Shown here: piece after piece, positions 1 through 7,121 of the stretch | Position numbering within the stretch: the stretch's first letter is position 1 | Layout: every line of letters begins with the position of its first letter | Virus record (IMG/VR): IMGVR_UViG_3300027370_000005 | Span: 1-35,869 of that record | DNA from: a virus | Length of the DNA stretch: 35,869 nucleotides | Direction: 5' to 3' (one strand) | Made by a program: the position numbers and the translations under genes | The notes under the pieces: model-generated | What the model saw: only the letters and a program-made list of their open reading frames with translations | The model's database searches: none | Told to the model about the DNA's origin: nothing

Positions 1-1170
1 GGTTCGAAGTCGTGGGGATTTGCCAGAGCGCTGCTTTTGCTGGGACTAGAGAAGCCGCTTCGCATTCTCTGTGCCCGCGAAACGCAGAAATCCATCGAGG
101 AATCGGTACACAAGCTGCTGAGCGACCAGATTATCGCCCTTGGGCTGGGAGGCGAGTACGAAGTCACCAAGACCAGCATTCATGGGAGAAACGGAACACA
201 GTTCATCTTCGCCGGCATTCGGCAAGCGACCGCTAGCAATCTGAAGTCTTATGAGGGATGCGATATAGCCTGGGTTGAAGAGGCTCAGGCGCTCACCAAG
301 CGATCATGGAACATCCTCATTCCGACCATTCGCAAAGAGAGTTCAGAAATATGGGCCAGTTTTAACCCTGAATTAGAAAGCGACGACACCTATCAGCGTT
401 TTGTGGTGAGCCCACCGGAGAGCGCCAAAGTGGTTCGCATTGGATGGGAAGACAATCCGTGGTTGCCCGATGTTCTTCTGCAAGAAATCCGGGATCTCCG
501 CAAGCGCAGCGAGGACGATTATCAGCACATCTACGGAGGTCACTGCAAGCAGGTTGTGGAAGGAGCGATCTACCGCGAGGAGTTAATCGCCGCCGATAAG
601 GAAGAACGCATTACCCGCGTGCCCTATGATTCAGGCTCGCCAGTCCACACGTTTTGGGACTTGGGCTTTGGCGATAACACGAGTATTTGGTTCGCGCAGA
701 CAGTTGGCTTCGAGTTCCGCGTGATCGATCATGAGAGCGACTCGCTGAAGGGCCTGCAGCATTACATCAAGCTTCTACAGGAAAAGCCTTACGCCTATGG
801 TACGCACTGGTTGCCGCACGATGGCGCCGCGCACGAATTAGGCACTGGCCGCAGCATTGAAGAATTGCTCAGGAAAGTCTTCGCTTCGGTGAAGTGCGCT
901 AGGAAGCTCAGCATCGAAGACGGGATAGCGGCGGCGCGAGCGATCTTTGGCCGGTGCTGGTTTGACAGGGAGAAATGTGCCGACGGCTTGCAGTCTTTGC
1001 GACATTATCGCTACGAACAGGACGAAAAGCGTGGTACATTCAAACGCGAGCCGCTCCACGACAGAGCGTCACACGACGCAGATGCTTTTAGGACGTTGGG
1101 AGTGGCGATCAAAGAATTCAGGCCGCAGGCGCAAGGGCGGCCATCACGACCCGCTACGCCGTGGAGCTGA
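1..1170 (+). CDS. terL: Terminase large subunit (5' partial)
   Basis: This is the ATPase/nuclease motor that packages DNA through the portal. The reading frame is open from base 1, where it reads GSKSWGFARALL: the end of a Walker A P-loop with its Lys-Ser at codons 3-4, so the start codon lies before the window. The adjacent ILCARETQKSIEESVHKLL stretch is typical of the Terminase_3 (PBSX-like) family. Walker B with the catalytic Glu (CDIAWVEEAQ) falls near 259-288, and a coupling motif (ASFNPE) follows near 355-372. The RNase H-like nuclease domain shows acidic motifs at FWDLGFGD (near 655-675) and HDADAF (near 1073-1090). An internal ATG at 37 is not the true start because it would cut off the P-loop. 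Family assignment is confident. Confidence 0.95.
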   Translation, partial: GSKSWGFARALLLLGLEKPLRILCARETQKSIEESVHKLLSDQIIALGLGGEYEVTKTSIHGRNGTQFIFAGIRQATASNLKSYEGCDIAWVEEAQALTKRSWNILIPTIRKESSEIWASFNPELESDDTYQRFVVSPPESAKVVRIGWEDNPWLPDVLLQEIRDLRKRSEDDYQHIYGGHCKQVVEGAIYREELIAADKEERITRVPYDSGSPVHTFWDLGFGDNTSIWFAQTVGFEFRVIDHESDSLKGLQHYIKLLQEKPYAYGTHWLPHDGAAHELGTGRSIEELLRKVFASVKCARKLSIEDGIAAARAIFGRCWFDREKCADGLQSLRHYRYEQDEKRGTFKREPLHDRASHDADAFRTLGVAIKEFRPQAQGRPSRPATPWS

Positions 1171-1173
1171 ACG

Positions 1174-1332
1174 ATGCGAAAGGTTTGCGTCGAATGCAAA
1201 GTTCGTCCTGCTAAAGCGCATCCCGGAGGGAAGAGCAAGCATTCAGATCATCGCGTGAAACAACTCCGAGGCCATGATTTGTGCCGTCAATGTTTCAGGT
1301 CGATACGCGACCGGATAAGGAATCTTGAATGA
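1174..1332 (+). CDS. Small zinc-knuckle protein, 52 aa
   Basis: This short frame starts three bases after the terminase stop and encodes a basic 52-residue protein. Cys5-x2-Cys8 near the N-terminus and Cys37-x2-Cys40 near the C-terminus could bind one zinc ion. The C-terminal half (RSIRDRIRNLE) looks helical and basic, so nucleic-acid binding is plausible but unproven. Its stop overlaps the next start by four bases (ATGA), which supports expression as part of the operon. I do not recognise a named family. Confidence 0.6.
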   Translation: MRKVCVECKVRPAKAHPGGKSKHSDHRVKQLRGHDLCRQCFRSIRDRIRNLE

Positions 1333-1475
1333 GAGCCCTGAAAGGTTTCAAAGCAGCACTCGCAGGCATCACTCTCCCATCAGCCAAACGCGATTCCAAG
1401 AAGCGAACCACGAAATACACCAAGCAAGGGCCTCGGCTGAACGCGAGCAAGGGCGGGAAGCTGAGGAAGAAATAA
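1329..1475 (+). CDS. Small basic protein, 48 aa
   Basis: This frame begins at an ATGA overlap with the preceding gene and encodes a very basic 48-residue protein. It is rich in Lys and Arg, with KRDSKKRTTKYTKQG in the middle and GGKLRKK at the end. Such small cationic proteins between the terminase and portal are common in phages, but their role is rarely known. DNA binding or virion association is possible. Start-stop coupling is the main support for it being a gene. Confidence 0.5.
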   Translation: MRALKGFKAALAGITLPSAKRDSKKRTTKYTKQGPRLNASKGGKLRKK

Positions 1476-1478
1476 CAG

Positions 1479-1955
1479 ATGGAGCGCCCGATGACGGCAA
1501 CGAATCCAAGGCGATATCTGCATCCTTTCGTTTGTCGGCGCTCAGATGCGCTCTGCAATGGTATGAACTTTATGCCAGACGTGTCTGAGATTCTCTCCGC
1601 TGGAAGAACCGACGTGGCGAGCGGCGGCGGCGGACGCGGCAATCATGCTGCCAGTGAGGTAGCTAGTCACTGCTTACCTAAGCCAGTCCCCTCGACGGCT
1701 GGCCCAGAAGAGCACGGCGGAACGGAACGCTCGCAAATTACCTTGAACATCGTAGATTGGAAGTTCCTGCCAGCCCCGCTGACAATGGTCATGTGCTCAC
1801 GCCGTCGCCAGTTCATCAAAACGAATTGGGCAAGCCGCAAGGGCTTTACGATGCTGGTGAAGTTTGAGGAAGAAAAACAACCTCAAACGGTGAGCGCGAA
1901 GTATGCTGCCGGAATAAGAAGCGCGAACATGAAGTTTGAGGAGAAACAAAAGTGA
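1479..1955 (+). CDS. Hypothetical protein, up to 158 aa
   Basis: A long frame joins the basic protein to the GroES-like gene and overlaps the latter's GTG by three bases. The first part contains a Gly run and looks weakly coding. From about residue 85 the sequence is more protein-like, and it ends with two similar segments (VKFEEEKQ and MKFEEKQK), hinting at a small internal duplication. Internal ATGs at 1563 and 1572 are alternative starts. A GAGGAAG element sits upstream of 1479. No family is recognised, and the 5' half may be non-coding. Confidence 0.4.
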   Translation: MERPMTATNPRRYLHPFVCRRSDALCNGMNFMPDVSEILSAGRTDVASGGGGRGNHAASEVASHCLPKPVPSTAGPEEHGGTERSQITLNIVDWKFLPAPLTMVMCSRRRQFIKTNWASRKGFTMLVKFEEEKQPQTVSAKYAAGIRSANMKFEEKQK

Positions 1956-2242
1956 TCGAGCCACGCAACGACCGCGTGCTGATTCAGCCTGACGAACCAA
2001 CAATTCGTGGCGGCGGGGTGTTCTCAAAGACACAAATAATCATGCCCGACAACGCCAGAGAGGCCGCGCGCACCGGCATCGTGGTAGCCGTAGGCGCGAA
2101 AGTTCTTGACGTGAAGTGCGGTGACAGGGTACTTTTTCCACGATATGCAGGTCTTGAGTTCAAGCGAGCGGAAGACCGCGCTGAGTGGGAAGGCTTGAGG
2201 CTGATGCGCGAGGAAGAATTGCAAGCGAGGGTGAATCAATGA
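1952..2242 (+). CDS. groES: GroES-like co-chaperonin (phage-encoded)
   Basis: The 96-residue product matches the GroES/Cpn10 fold. It opens with PRNDRVLIQPDE, has a mobile-loop region with a hydrophobic triad Ile29-Ile30-Met31 followed by PDNA, then GIVVAVG, and ends with LDVKCGDRVLFPRY and a MREEEL tail. In cells, GroES caps GroEL; phage versions such as T4 gp31 replace it to fold the coat protein. Here AVG runs almost directly into LDVK, so the roof beta-hairpin present in GroES appears to be missing, as is known for gp31. The start is GTG, with GAGGAG about 8 bases upstream. Its position among packaging and head genes fits a role in capsid assembly. Confidence 0.85.
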   Translation: MIEPRNDRVLIQPDEPTIRGGGVFSKTQIIMPDNAREAARTGIVVAVGAKVLDVKCGDRVLFPRYAGLEFKRAEDRAEWEGLRLMREEELQARVNQ

Positions 2243-2511
2243 AATCCGATGTGATGGCCGCGACACCCAAAGCGCGCAAGATGCCCAAGAAGATCGATCA
2301 CATCGAAATCCACGAAGCAGACAACGGCGGCCACATCTTGCGTCACATCCACACGAACTACGATCACCCGCCCGAGGAGCATGTTTTCAGTCCCGACCAG
2401 GGCCATGCGCTCGTTCAGCACCTCATGAAACACTCGAACATCGCGCTCGATACCGAAGCGGCTGCGGGAACAGAAGAGAACGTGGACGCGAAGGAAAAGG
2501 CGCAGCTATGA
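2239..2511 (+). CDS. Hypothetical protein, 90 aa
   Basis: The start at 2239 forms an ATGA overlap with the co-chaperonin stop and is preferred over an upstream in-frame codon at 2185 that would lie inside that gene. The protein has a Lys-rich N-terminus (TPKARKMPKK) and a His/acidic-rich centre (IDHIEIHEADNGGHILRHIH, then HPPEEHVFSP). The regularly spaced His residues could bind metal, but no known motif is matched. It ends in an acidic tail. Context suggests a minor virion or assembly role; the function is unknown. Confidence 0.65.
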   Translation: MKSDVMAATPKARKMPKKIDHIEIHEADNGGHILRHIHTNYDHPPEEHVFSPDQGHALVQHLMKHSNIALDTEAAAGTEENVDAKEKAQL

Positions 2512-2774
2512 GCCACTGGTGGAACAGGGACAGGACCGGCGATAAAGATCACGTTGCCAGCAAGGGAAATCCCAATGCCGACCGAGCACTTCAAAAGCAA
2601 GGAAGCTTACCGGAAAAACTTAGCTTACAGACACATACATCAGATACCGTTCACAGCGGAGAAGGTAGTGGTGGGCGGGAAGTCGCACAAGGTAAAACAC
2701 TCGACGAGTCCCTCGCGGAAGAGGATCGACACGAAGCAGCGCCAAAAGGCAGCCCGGCGCCGCTCAAGTGGTGA
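2508..2774 (+). CDS. Possible overlapping ORF, 88 aa
   Basis: This frame starts at a clean ATGA overlap with the previous stop, which argues for translation. Its first 25 residues (MSHWWNRDRTGDKDH...) look protein-like. It then overlaps the frame at 2575-2808, which has better sequence character, for about 200 bases. Either this is a short translated leader whose 3' part is incidental, or the region is decoded in two frames. The last part is Ser/Gly/Glu-rich and unconvincing. Confidence 0.3.
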   Translation: MSHWWNRDRTGDKDHVASKGNPNADRALQKQGSLPEKLSLQTHTSDTVHSGEGSGGREVAQGKTLDESLAEEDRHEAAPKGSPAPLKW

Positions 2775-2808
2775 CACGCACGCTTTCGTAAACGGAGTGC
2801 CAGCATGA
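2575..2808 (+). CDS. Small basic protein, 77 aa
   Basis: The product starts MPTEHFKSKEAYRKNLAY and continues with a KVVVGGKSHKVKHS segment, then an Arg/Lys-rich tail. This arrangement (HFKSKEAYRKW-like start, then a GGK-HKVKH strand) resembles a small basic protein I recall from other phage packaging-portal intervals. The ATG at 2575 has AAGGGA about 8 bases upstream and is preferred to the upstream in-frame start at 2554. Its TGA overlaps the next ATG. The role is unknown; the charge suggests nucleic-acid contact. Confidence 0.6.
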   Translation: MPTEHFKSKEAYRKNLAYRHIHQIPFTAEKVVVGGKSHKVKHSTSPSRKRIDTKQRQKAARRRSSGDTHAFVNGVPA

Positions 2809-3065
2809 TACCCATTCGTCCAGGTTTCTCAGGCGGCCAGCCCATAGGCGGTCCTGTGCGCTTCGGCGGCCAAGTCGGTCCCATGGGAGGCGGTGGAATG
2901 CGCCCTCAGATGCCCGGGCAACGACCGATCGCCAGCATGAAAAAGGGTGGCAAAGTTAAGAAAACAGGCCTCTACAAACTTCACAAGGGTGAAACCGTCA
3001 AGAAAGCGAAAGCCAAGGGCAAGAAGTCGGACACCAGTGCTTTCGTGGCTGGAAAACGTGCCTAA
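2805..3065 (+). CDS. Gly/Pro-rich small phage protein, 86 aa
   Basis: The N-terminal half is Gly/Pro/Met-rich and low in complexity (GGPVRFGGQVGPMGGGGM). The C-terminal half is basic, with MKKGGKVKKTGLYKLHKGE, a phrase that recurs in small phage proteins near head genes (K-K-T-G-x-Y-x-L-H-K-G-E). It begins at an ATGA overlap. A minor head or DNA-associated role is plausible. The next gene may start at a GTG eight bases inside its 3' end. Confidence 0.65.
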   Translation: MIPIRPGFSGGQPIGGPVRFGGQVGPMGGGGMRPQMPGQRPIASMKKGGKVKKTGLYKLHKGETVKKAKAKGKKSDTSAFVAGKRA

Positions 3066-3711
3066 AATACGAAAAGTCCACGCACTTATTCTCTCATTAG
3101 TCCTCCTCGCTAGCCTTGCGTCAATCGTCCTGAAACACACCGGAGCGCAGGGCCAAGGCAATGCTACAAACTTCGTCTACACGGGCACCGGCTCACCTGT
3201 CGGCAGTTGTACCACGGGTATTTCCTACGTTGATGCGGCCACAGGCTTTCTCTGGACATGTCGCAGCGGTTCCTGGCAGCTTCCCACAAAAGCGATTCTA
3301 GCCAGCGCGTACACCAACGCCACAACCGGGATGACGAACATTGCCGGACTGTCGATTCCGGTGGGTGCGAATCAGAATTACGGCGTCATTTGTTACTTGG
3401 TGTATCAGGTTTCCAGTTCCTCGACTGTCGCGCAGTTCACAATTACCGGGCCAGCGGCGCCAACGTCCATCGTCTACAGCGCGCAGTTTCAAACGCAGTC
3501 GGCGACGCCAACGTACACCGAAGGACAGGCTTCTACGGCTTTCGGCACCGTCCAGGGCGCAAGCAACATCACGGCTGCGACAAATTTTTCGCTCTTAATG
3601 CACATTGGCCTCGTGAATGGTGCGAATGCTGGTACAATGCAATTGCAGGCTGCGGCACAGGTCACCGGGAGTGTTACAGTCCAGCCAGGTTCTTGGTGCA
3701 CGGTTCAATGA
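3058..3711 (+). CDS. Exported or membrane-anchored fibre-like protein, 217 aa
   Basis: The likely start is GTG at 3058; an in-frame ATG at 2947 would make a long overlap with the previous gene. The N-terminus is basic (PKIRK) followed by a hydrophobic helix at residues 8-25, which is a signal peptide or anchor. The segment GSPVGSCTTGISYVDAATG, then a Cys in FLWTCRSGSW, resembles a phage fibre motif. The C-terminal half (NIAGLSIPVGANQNYGVICY onward) looks like a beta-sandwich (jelly-roll) domain seen in tail or decoration proteins. Four Cys residues could form disulfides after export. Function is inferred only. Confidence 0.65.
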   Translation: MPKIRKVHALILSLVLLASLASIVLKHTGAQGQGNATNFVYTGTGSPVGSCTTGISYVDAATGFLWTCRSGSWQLPTKAILASAYTNATTGMTNIAGLSIPVGANQNYGVICYLVYQVSSSSTVAQFTITGPAAPTSIVYSAQFQTQSATPTYTEGQASTAFGTVQGASNITAATNFSLLMHIGLVNGANAGTMQLQAAAQVTGSVTVQPGSWCTVQ

Positions 3712-4010
3712 TTGAATGTAAAGCATGGGATCATCCCAAAAAAGAGGAAGAGGTCGTCACGGCCTTCTTCGACGGCAAGAAAATAGGTCTTCTTTTAGGC
3801 GACAAACCGCAAGAACTGAAAATTCATCGCAAATTCGACTCCGAAAACATGAATGCCTCTTTGATGTGCTTGGCAATGGAAACTGTCCGTCGAAGGACTA
3901 ATGCCGCCTATCGCATCAGTCAAGAGCGGCGCATCGCGCGCGGACTGAATTTTGCGGAGAAAATGATTCAGCGAGCAAGAACTGCTTTGGCGCTCCGAGA
4001 CATGAAATGA
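3708..4010 (+). CDS. Hypothetical protein, 100 aa
   Basis: The ATG at 3708 overlaps the upstream stop (ATGA). The upstream continuation of this frame is a shadow of the preceding gene and is excluded. The N-terminal part (IECKAWDHPKKEEEVVTAFF, then GKKIGLLLGDKP) looks like a small beta-rich domain. The C-terminal part is a basic helix-rich region (AMETVRRRTNAAYRISQERR, then LNFAEKMIQRARTALALRD). No family is recognised. It sits just before the portal. Confidence 0.6.
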   Translation: MIECKAWDHPKKEEEVVTAFFDGKKIGLLLGDKPQELKIHRKFDSENMNASLMCLAMETVRRRTNAAYRISQERRIARGLNFAEKMIQRARTALALRDMK

Positions 4011-4019
4011 AAATCCTTC

Positions 4020-6158
4020 ATGCCTAATCCCACCTACCGCGACGGTGAAGGAAAAACATTCCTACAGCGAGCGCGCGACCGTTTCAAATATTGCTACGAT
4101 TCATGGCGAGAAATAAAAGAAGAACACGACAAAGACATGCGTTTCCTTGCCGGCGACTCCTGGGACCCAGCCGAGAAATCCCGCCGCAAGAATCTCAACA
4201 TGCCGATGGTGCATTTTGATGAGCTGACGCAGTACATCAATCAGCTTGTCAACGATGTGCGCCAGAATAAGCGCGCGGTGAATGTCCTTCCAAAAGGCAA
4301 TGGCGCGAGTAATCAGACAGCGGCCTTGCGCGCCGACTGGGTGCGAGCTGTCGAATACATCTCTCAAGCGCAAACAGCCTATACGACAGCGTTTCAAAGC
4401 GCTGCTGGTTCAAGCTACGGCTTCTTTAAGCTCGAAACCTTTTACGAAAGCGAAAAGTCCTGGGACATGGGCGTGCGTATCTGCGAGATCGTGAACGCCA
4501 ACACGATTGTGTATGACCCGGATTGCAAGAAATACGACTGCTCGGACGCAGAAGACTGCTGGGAACTGGATTTTATGTCTCACGATGCGTTCAGGCGCAA
4601 ATATCCCGATGCTGAGGTGACGTCCTTTGCCGATGATGATGTGCAGCAAGCGGCGCCGGAATGGGTAAAGCCTAAACAGGTTCAAGTTGCGTCCTGGTGG
4701 AAGGTGGAACTCGATAAGGTGAAGTTGCATCTCGTGCAACTGTCCGACAGCTCCACGAAAGTCATGCGCTCGGATGAGCTGCCAAAGGACTTGCCAAAGG
4801 AAAAGCTGCTCAAGTCGCGCGATTTCGAAGATCGCCGCATCGTCCAATACGTCCTGAACGGCGTCGAAGTGCTTGAAACAAACGACCCGAAAAAGGGCAA
4901 GGGCTGGCCTGGGCAGTGGATACCGATTATCCCTGTCTGGGGCAAGGAAATGTTTGTGGACGAAGGTTCAGGCGCGGTCAGAAAGATTTACTCGCTGATT
5001 CGTTTGGCGCGCGATCCGCAACGCTATCTGAATTATCTAGCTTCTCAGGAACTTGCTGAAGCCAAGATGACACCGCGGAGTCCGTACATGGGGCCGCGCG
5101 GGATGTTCAGCGCGAATTGGAAGGACTGGGAGGATCTCAACGAAGATCCGAAAGCCGCAATTGAGTATGACATTCCCGAAGGCCAGCCACCCGGCACAAA
5201 GCCTGACCGCGTGCCTTTCGAGCCCAACTTCCAAGCCTACGAAATGGCGAAACAAGCCGCTAGCCGCGCCATCATGACGGCAATGGGTATCTCTCCTTTG
5301 CCCACTGATGCCCAAAAAGCCAACAACAAATCCGGCATCGCTTTGGCCAAGATTCAAGGGGAACGCGCGCAGGGAAGTTTTCATTTCATTGATAATTTCG
5401 ACCGTTCGCTGGTTTATTGCGGCCGGCAGCTGGATGACATTTTCGAGAAGATTCACACGATGGCGCGCGACATTCCGCAGCGCAAAGAAGACGGAACGCA
5501 AAGCACTGCGCGGATCAATGACCCCGATAACGGCAAGAACAAGATGTTTGAGGGCGATCACGATGTGACGATTACGGTCGGGCCGTCCAATGAATCGCAG
5601 CGCGAGGCAGTAGCGGAGTTCGCCGACACGCTTGCGAATATCCAAGGCGTTTTTCCGCTGATTGGCGATTTGATCGTAAAGATGCGGAACCTCGGGCCGA
5701 TTGGTGAGCAAATCGCAGAACGCCTGACGCCTCCACAGTTCGCCGGGCAAGGCGATGACGATTCCATGCCGCCGCAAGCGAAAGCCGCTATTGGTCAGCT
5801 CAAACAGCAACTCCAACAGTTGCAAACGGTCATCCAGCAACTTACGAGCGAAAAGGCCGCCAAGATGTGGGAACTCGACGGCAAGACGCAGATCGAGAAG
5901 ATCAAATCGGATACCGCAATCGCCGTCGCGCAGATTCAAACCAAGGCTCAGCAGCTCAGCGAACGCTTGCAAGCCCTCGAAGACATAAAGAGCGATTTCA
6001 TGCAGATGGCACACGAAAAGGGTATGTCGGCGCAAGATCATCAGCAAGCGACAGCGCAGAGCGCGCAGGAACACCAACAAGCCTTGGAACAAGGAACTCA
6101 GCAAGCGGCCCTTGCGCCTCAGCCCGATTCAGGCAATAATGCGGGCGCAGGGCAATGA
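4020..6158 (+). CDS. Portal protein, P22-like
   Basis: The portal dodecamer forms the unique capsid vertex through which DNA enters and leaves. The 712-residue product follows the P22 portal layout: an N-terminal helical segment (RFKYCYDSWREIKEEHDKD), an LAGDSWD motif, then MVHFDELTQYINQLVNDVRQ, matching the RPVVRKLVSEMRQ region of P22 gp1. In the middle, IIPVWGKEMFVDEG matches the IVPVFGEWGFVED region, and ARDPQRYLNYLASQELAEAK forms part of the stem. The last 140 residues are Gln-rich coiled coil (QLKQQLQQLQTVIQQL), comparable to the P22 barrel. The start is an ATG after a nine-base gap. Confidence 0.92.
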   Translation: MPNPTYRDGEGKTFLQRARDRFKYCYDSWREIKEEHDKDMRFLAGDSWDPAEKSRRKNLNMPMVHFDELTQYINQLVNDVRQNKRAVNVLPKGNGASNQTAALRADWVRAVEYISQAQTAYTTAFQSAAGSSYGFFKLETFYESEKSWDMGVRICEIVNANTIVYDPDCKKYDCSDAEDCWELDFMSHDAFRRKYPDAEVTSFADDDVQQAAPEWVKPKQVQVASWWKVELDKVKLHLVQLSDSSTKVMRSDELPKDLPKEKLLKSRDFEDRRIVQYVLNGVEVLETNDPKKGKGWPGQWIPIIPVWGKEMFVDEGSGAVRKIYSLIRLARDPQRYLNYLASQELAEAKMTPRSPYMGPRGMFSANWKDWEDLNEDPKAAIEYDIPEGQPPGTKPDRVPFEPNFQAYEMAKQAASRAIMTAMGISPLPTDAQKANNKSGIALAKIQGERAQGSFHFIDNFDRSLVYCGRQLDDIFEKIHTMARDIPQRKEDGTQSTARINDPDNGKNKMFEGDHDVTITVGPSNESQREAVAEFADTLANIQGVFPLIGDLIVKMRNLGPIGEQIAERLTPPQFAGQGDDDSMPPQAKAAIGQLKQQLQQLQTVIQQLTSEKAAKMWELDGKTQIEKIKSDTAIAVAQIQTKAQQLSERLQALEDIKSDFMQMAHEKGMSAQDHQQATAQSAQEHQQALEQGTQQAALAPQPDSGNNAGAGQ

Positions 6159-6161
6159 TGA

Positions 6162-6506
6162 ATGAGCCCATTCGGATCACCGAAAAACACGCCACCGCCT
6201 ATCCAGACGGTGCTGACTGCTGCTATTCCACCGGATATTCCCGGCCAGCAGTCTTCTTCGATGAGTATTATCCCGCTCGCGAGCATTGCGGGAATCTCGG
6301 CAATCATGCTGAATCAACTGGCGCAGACCGGCTCGCAAACGGAATATTTCATGCAGATTGACAATGAGCTTATGGCGATAACAGGTCTTGATGGCAGTGC
6401 AAGCGGAGTGCGAGTGATTCGCGGCGTGAATGGTACTCAGGCAGTCCCGCACGCCATCGGCGCAACGGTTTTGTACGGGCTGGGAACGCAATTTCAGCAG
6501 AATTGA
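6162..6506 (+). CDS. Small fibre/decoration-like domain protein, 114 aa
   Basis: The protein has a Pro-rich start, then a hydrophobic segment (SIIPLASIAGISAIMLNQL) and a beta domain containing FMQIDNELMAITG and RVIRGVNGT, with HAIGATVLYG near the end. The same domain recurs in the exported protein at 9402-10247, so the two are probably paralogues. The pattern (aspartate, then EM, then RG-x-N-x-T, then HA-x-G) is common in phage structural proteins. It lacks an evident signal peptide, unlike its relative. The ATG lies four bases after the portal stop. Confidence 0.7.
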   Translation: MSPFGSPKNTPPPIQTVLTAAIPPDIPGQQSSSMSIIPLASIAGISAIMLNQLAQTGSQTEYFMQIDNELMAITGLDGSASGVRVIRGVNGTQAVPHAIGATVLYGLGTQFQQN

Positions 6507-6515
6507 AAGGAAAAT

Positions 6516-6719
6516 ATGGGAAACCAACTAAAGAACGCAAAGATGCCTCGGTCAGAAAAAGGGGGCGCATCGCGCGGAGCCAAAGGTCAGAACGTTGGCG
6601 CTGTCTCTGGCAAGCCGAACGATGAGTCGAGCATGGAGATTCACAAGAAGCATTTCGGGCACGTTTTGAAGACTGCTCAAGCGCTTCATGGCGGCGATCC
6701 TTATAAGCACGAAAAGTAG
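6516..6719 (+). CDS. Small hydrophilic protein, 67 aa
   Basis: A good Shine-Dalgarno (GAAAGGA) stands just before the ATG at 6516. The product is basic and Gly-rich at the start (KNAKMPRSEKGGASRGAKGQ), and ends with a possible helix (SSMEIHKKHFGHVLKTAQAL) and a short polar tail. No family is recognised. It lies between the portal and scaffold genes and may be a minor head component. Confidence 0.6.
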   Translation: MGNQLKNAKMPRSEKGGASRGAKGQNVGAVSGKPNDESSMEIHKKHFGHVLKTAQALHGGDPYKHEK

Positions 6720-6762
6720 TTGATTGACAAGCGCGTGGCTTTCAGCGCAGAATGGCGTGCAA

Positions 6763-7014
6763 ATGGTCAGAGACAGACTCGGCAACGAAATCCGCGAAGG
6801 TCAGTTGATTTATTCCATTTCAACCGGCCTGAAAGCTCGCGTCAAGTCTGTCGATGGTATCCATGTGAAACTCGAAATTGACTTCACGTTGATTGCCACG
6901 CCGGATAATCCCGAGAATCGCTTCGGCGATTTCATCTGCGCGGTTGACTCGGACAGTTCTCAAGCTTCGAACGGCTTGCTTGATAGAGCCGTTCCTCACA
7001 AGGGCATACAGTGA
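6763..7014 (+). CDS. Hypothetical small beta-rich protein, 83 aa
   Basis: The preferred start is the ATG at 6763, giving MVRDRLGNEIREGQLIYSIS; a TTG at 6724 in the same frame would add 13 residues but has no clear ribosome site either. The D-x-L-G-N-E-I-x-x-G-Q-L pattern followed by alternating beta strands resembles small SH3-like phage proteins. Its stop overlaps a possible GTG start at 7011. The function is unknown. Confidence 0.55.
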   Translation: MVRDRLGNEIREGQLIYSISTGLKARVKSVDGIHVKLEIDFTLIATPDNPENRFGDFICAVDSDSSQASNGLLDRAVPHKGIQ

Positions 7015-7121
7015 CACCAGCACTCAAAATTGGATTGGTAGTTCATGGCAACAGAGGCGTCATGACCCTCGATGAAGTATCTCTACTCATCGAGGACACA
7101 CGATGGCCACAGACGCCGTAG
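7011..7121 (+). CDS. Possible micro-protein, 36 aa
   Basis: A GTG at 7011 overlaps the preceding TGA (GTGA), and AAGGG lies about seven bases upstream. The 36-residue product (MTPALKIGLVVHGNRGVMTL, then DEVSLLIEDTRW) looks like a short alpha/beta peptide. It overlaps the scaffold start by 19 bases and so could couple translation of the scaffold. No homologue is known to me. Confidence 0.35.
   Translation: MTPALKIGLVVHGNRGVMTLDEVSLLIEDTRWPQTP

Noticed and set aside
1-17. GGTTCGAA at the very start, resembling a tRNA T-loop
   Set aside because: It is in frame within the terminase P-loop (G-S-K-S) and has no tRNA arms around it.
5037-6104. Long 355-aa open frame on the (-) strand
   Set aside because: It lies fully inside the portal gene, is Leu/Arg/His-rich and lacks a ribosome site; it is a shadow of the portal's codon bias.
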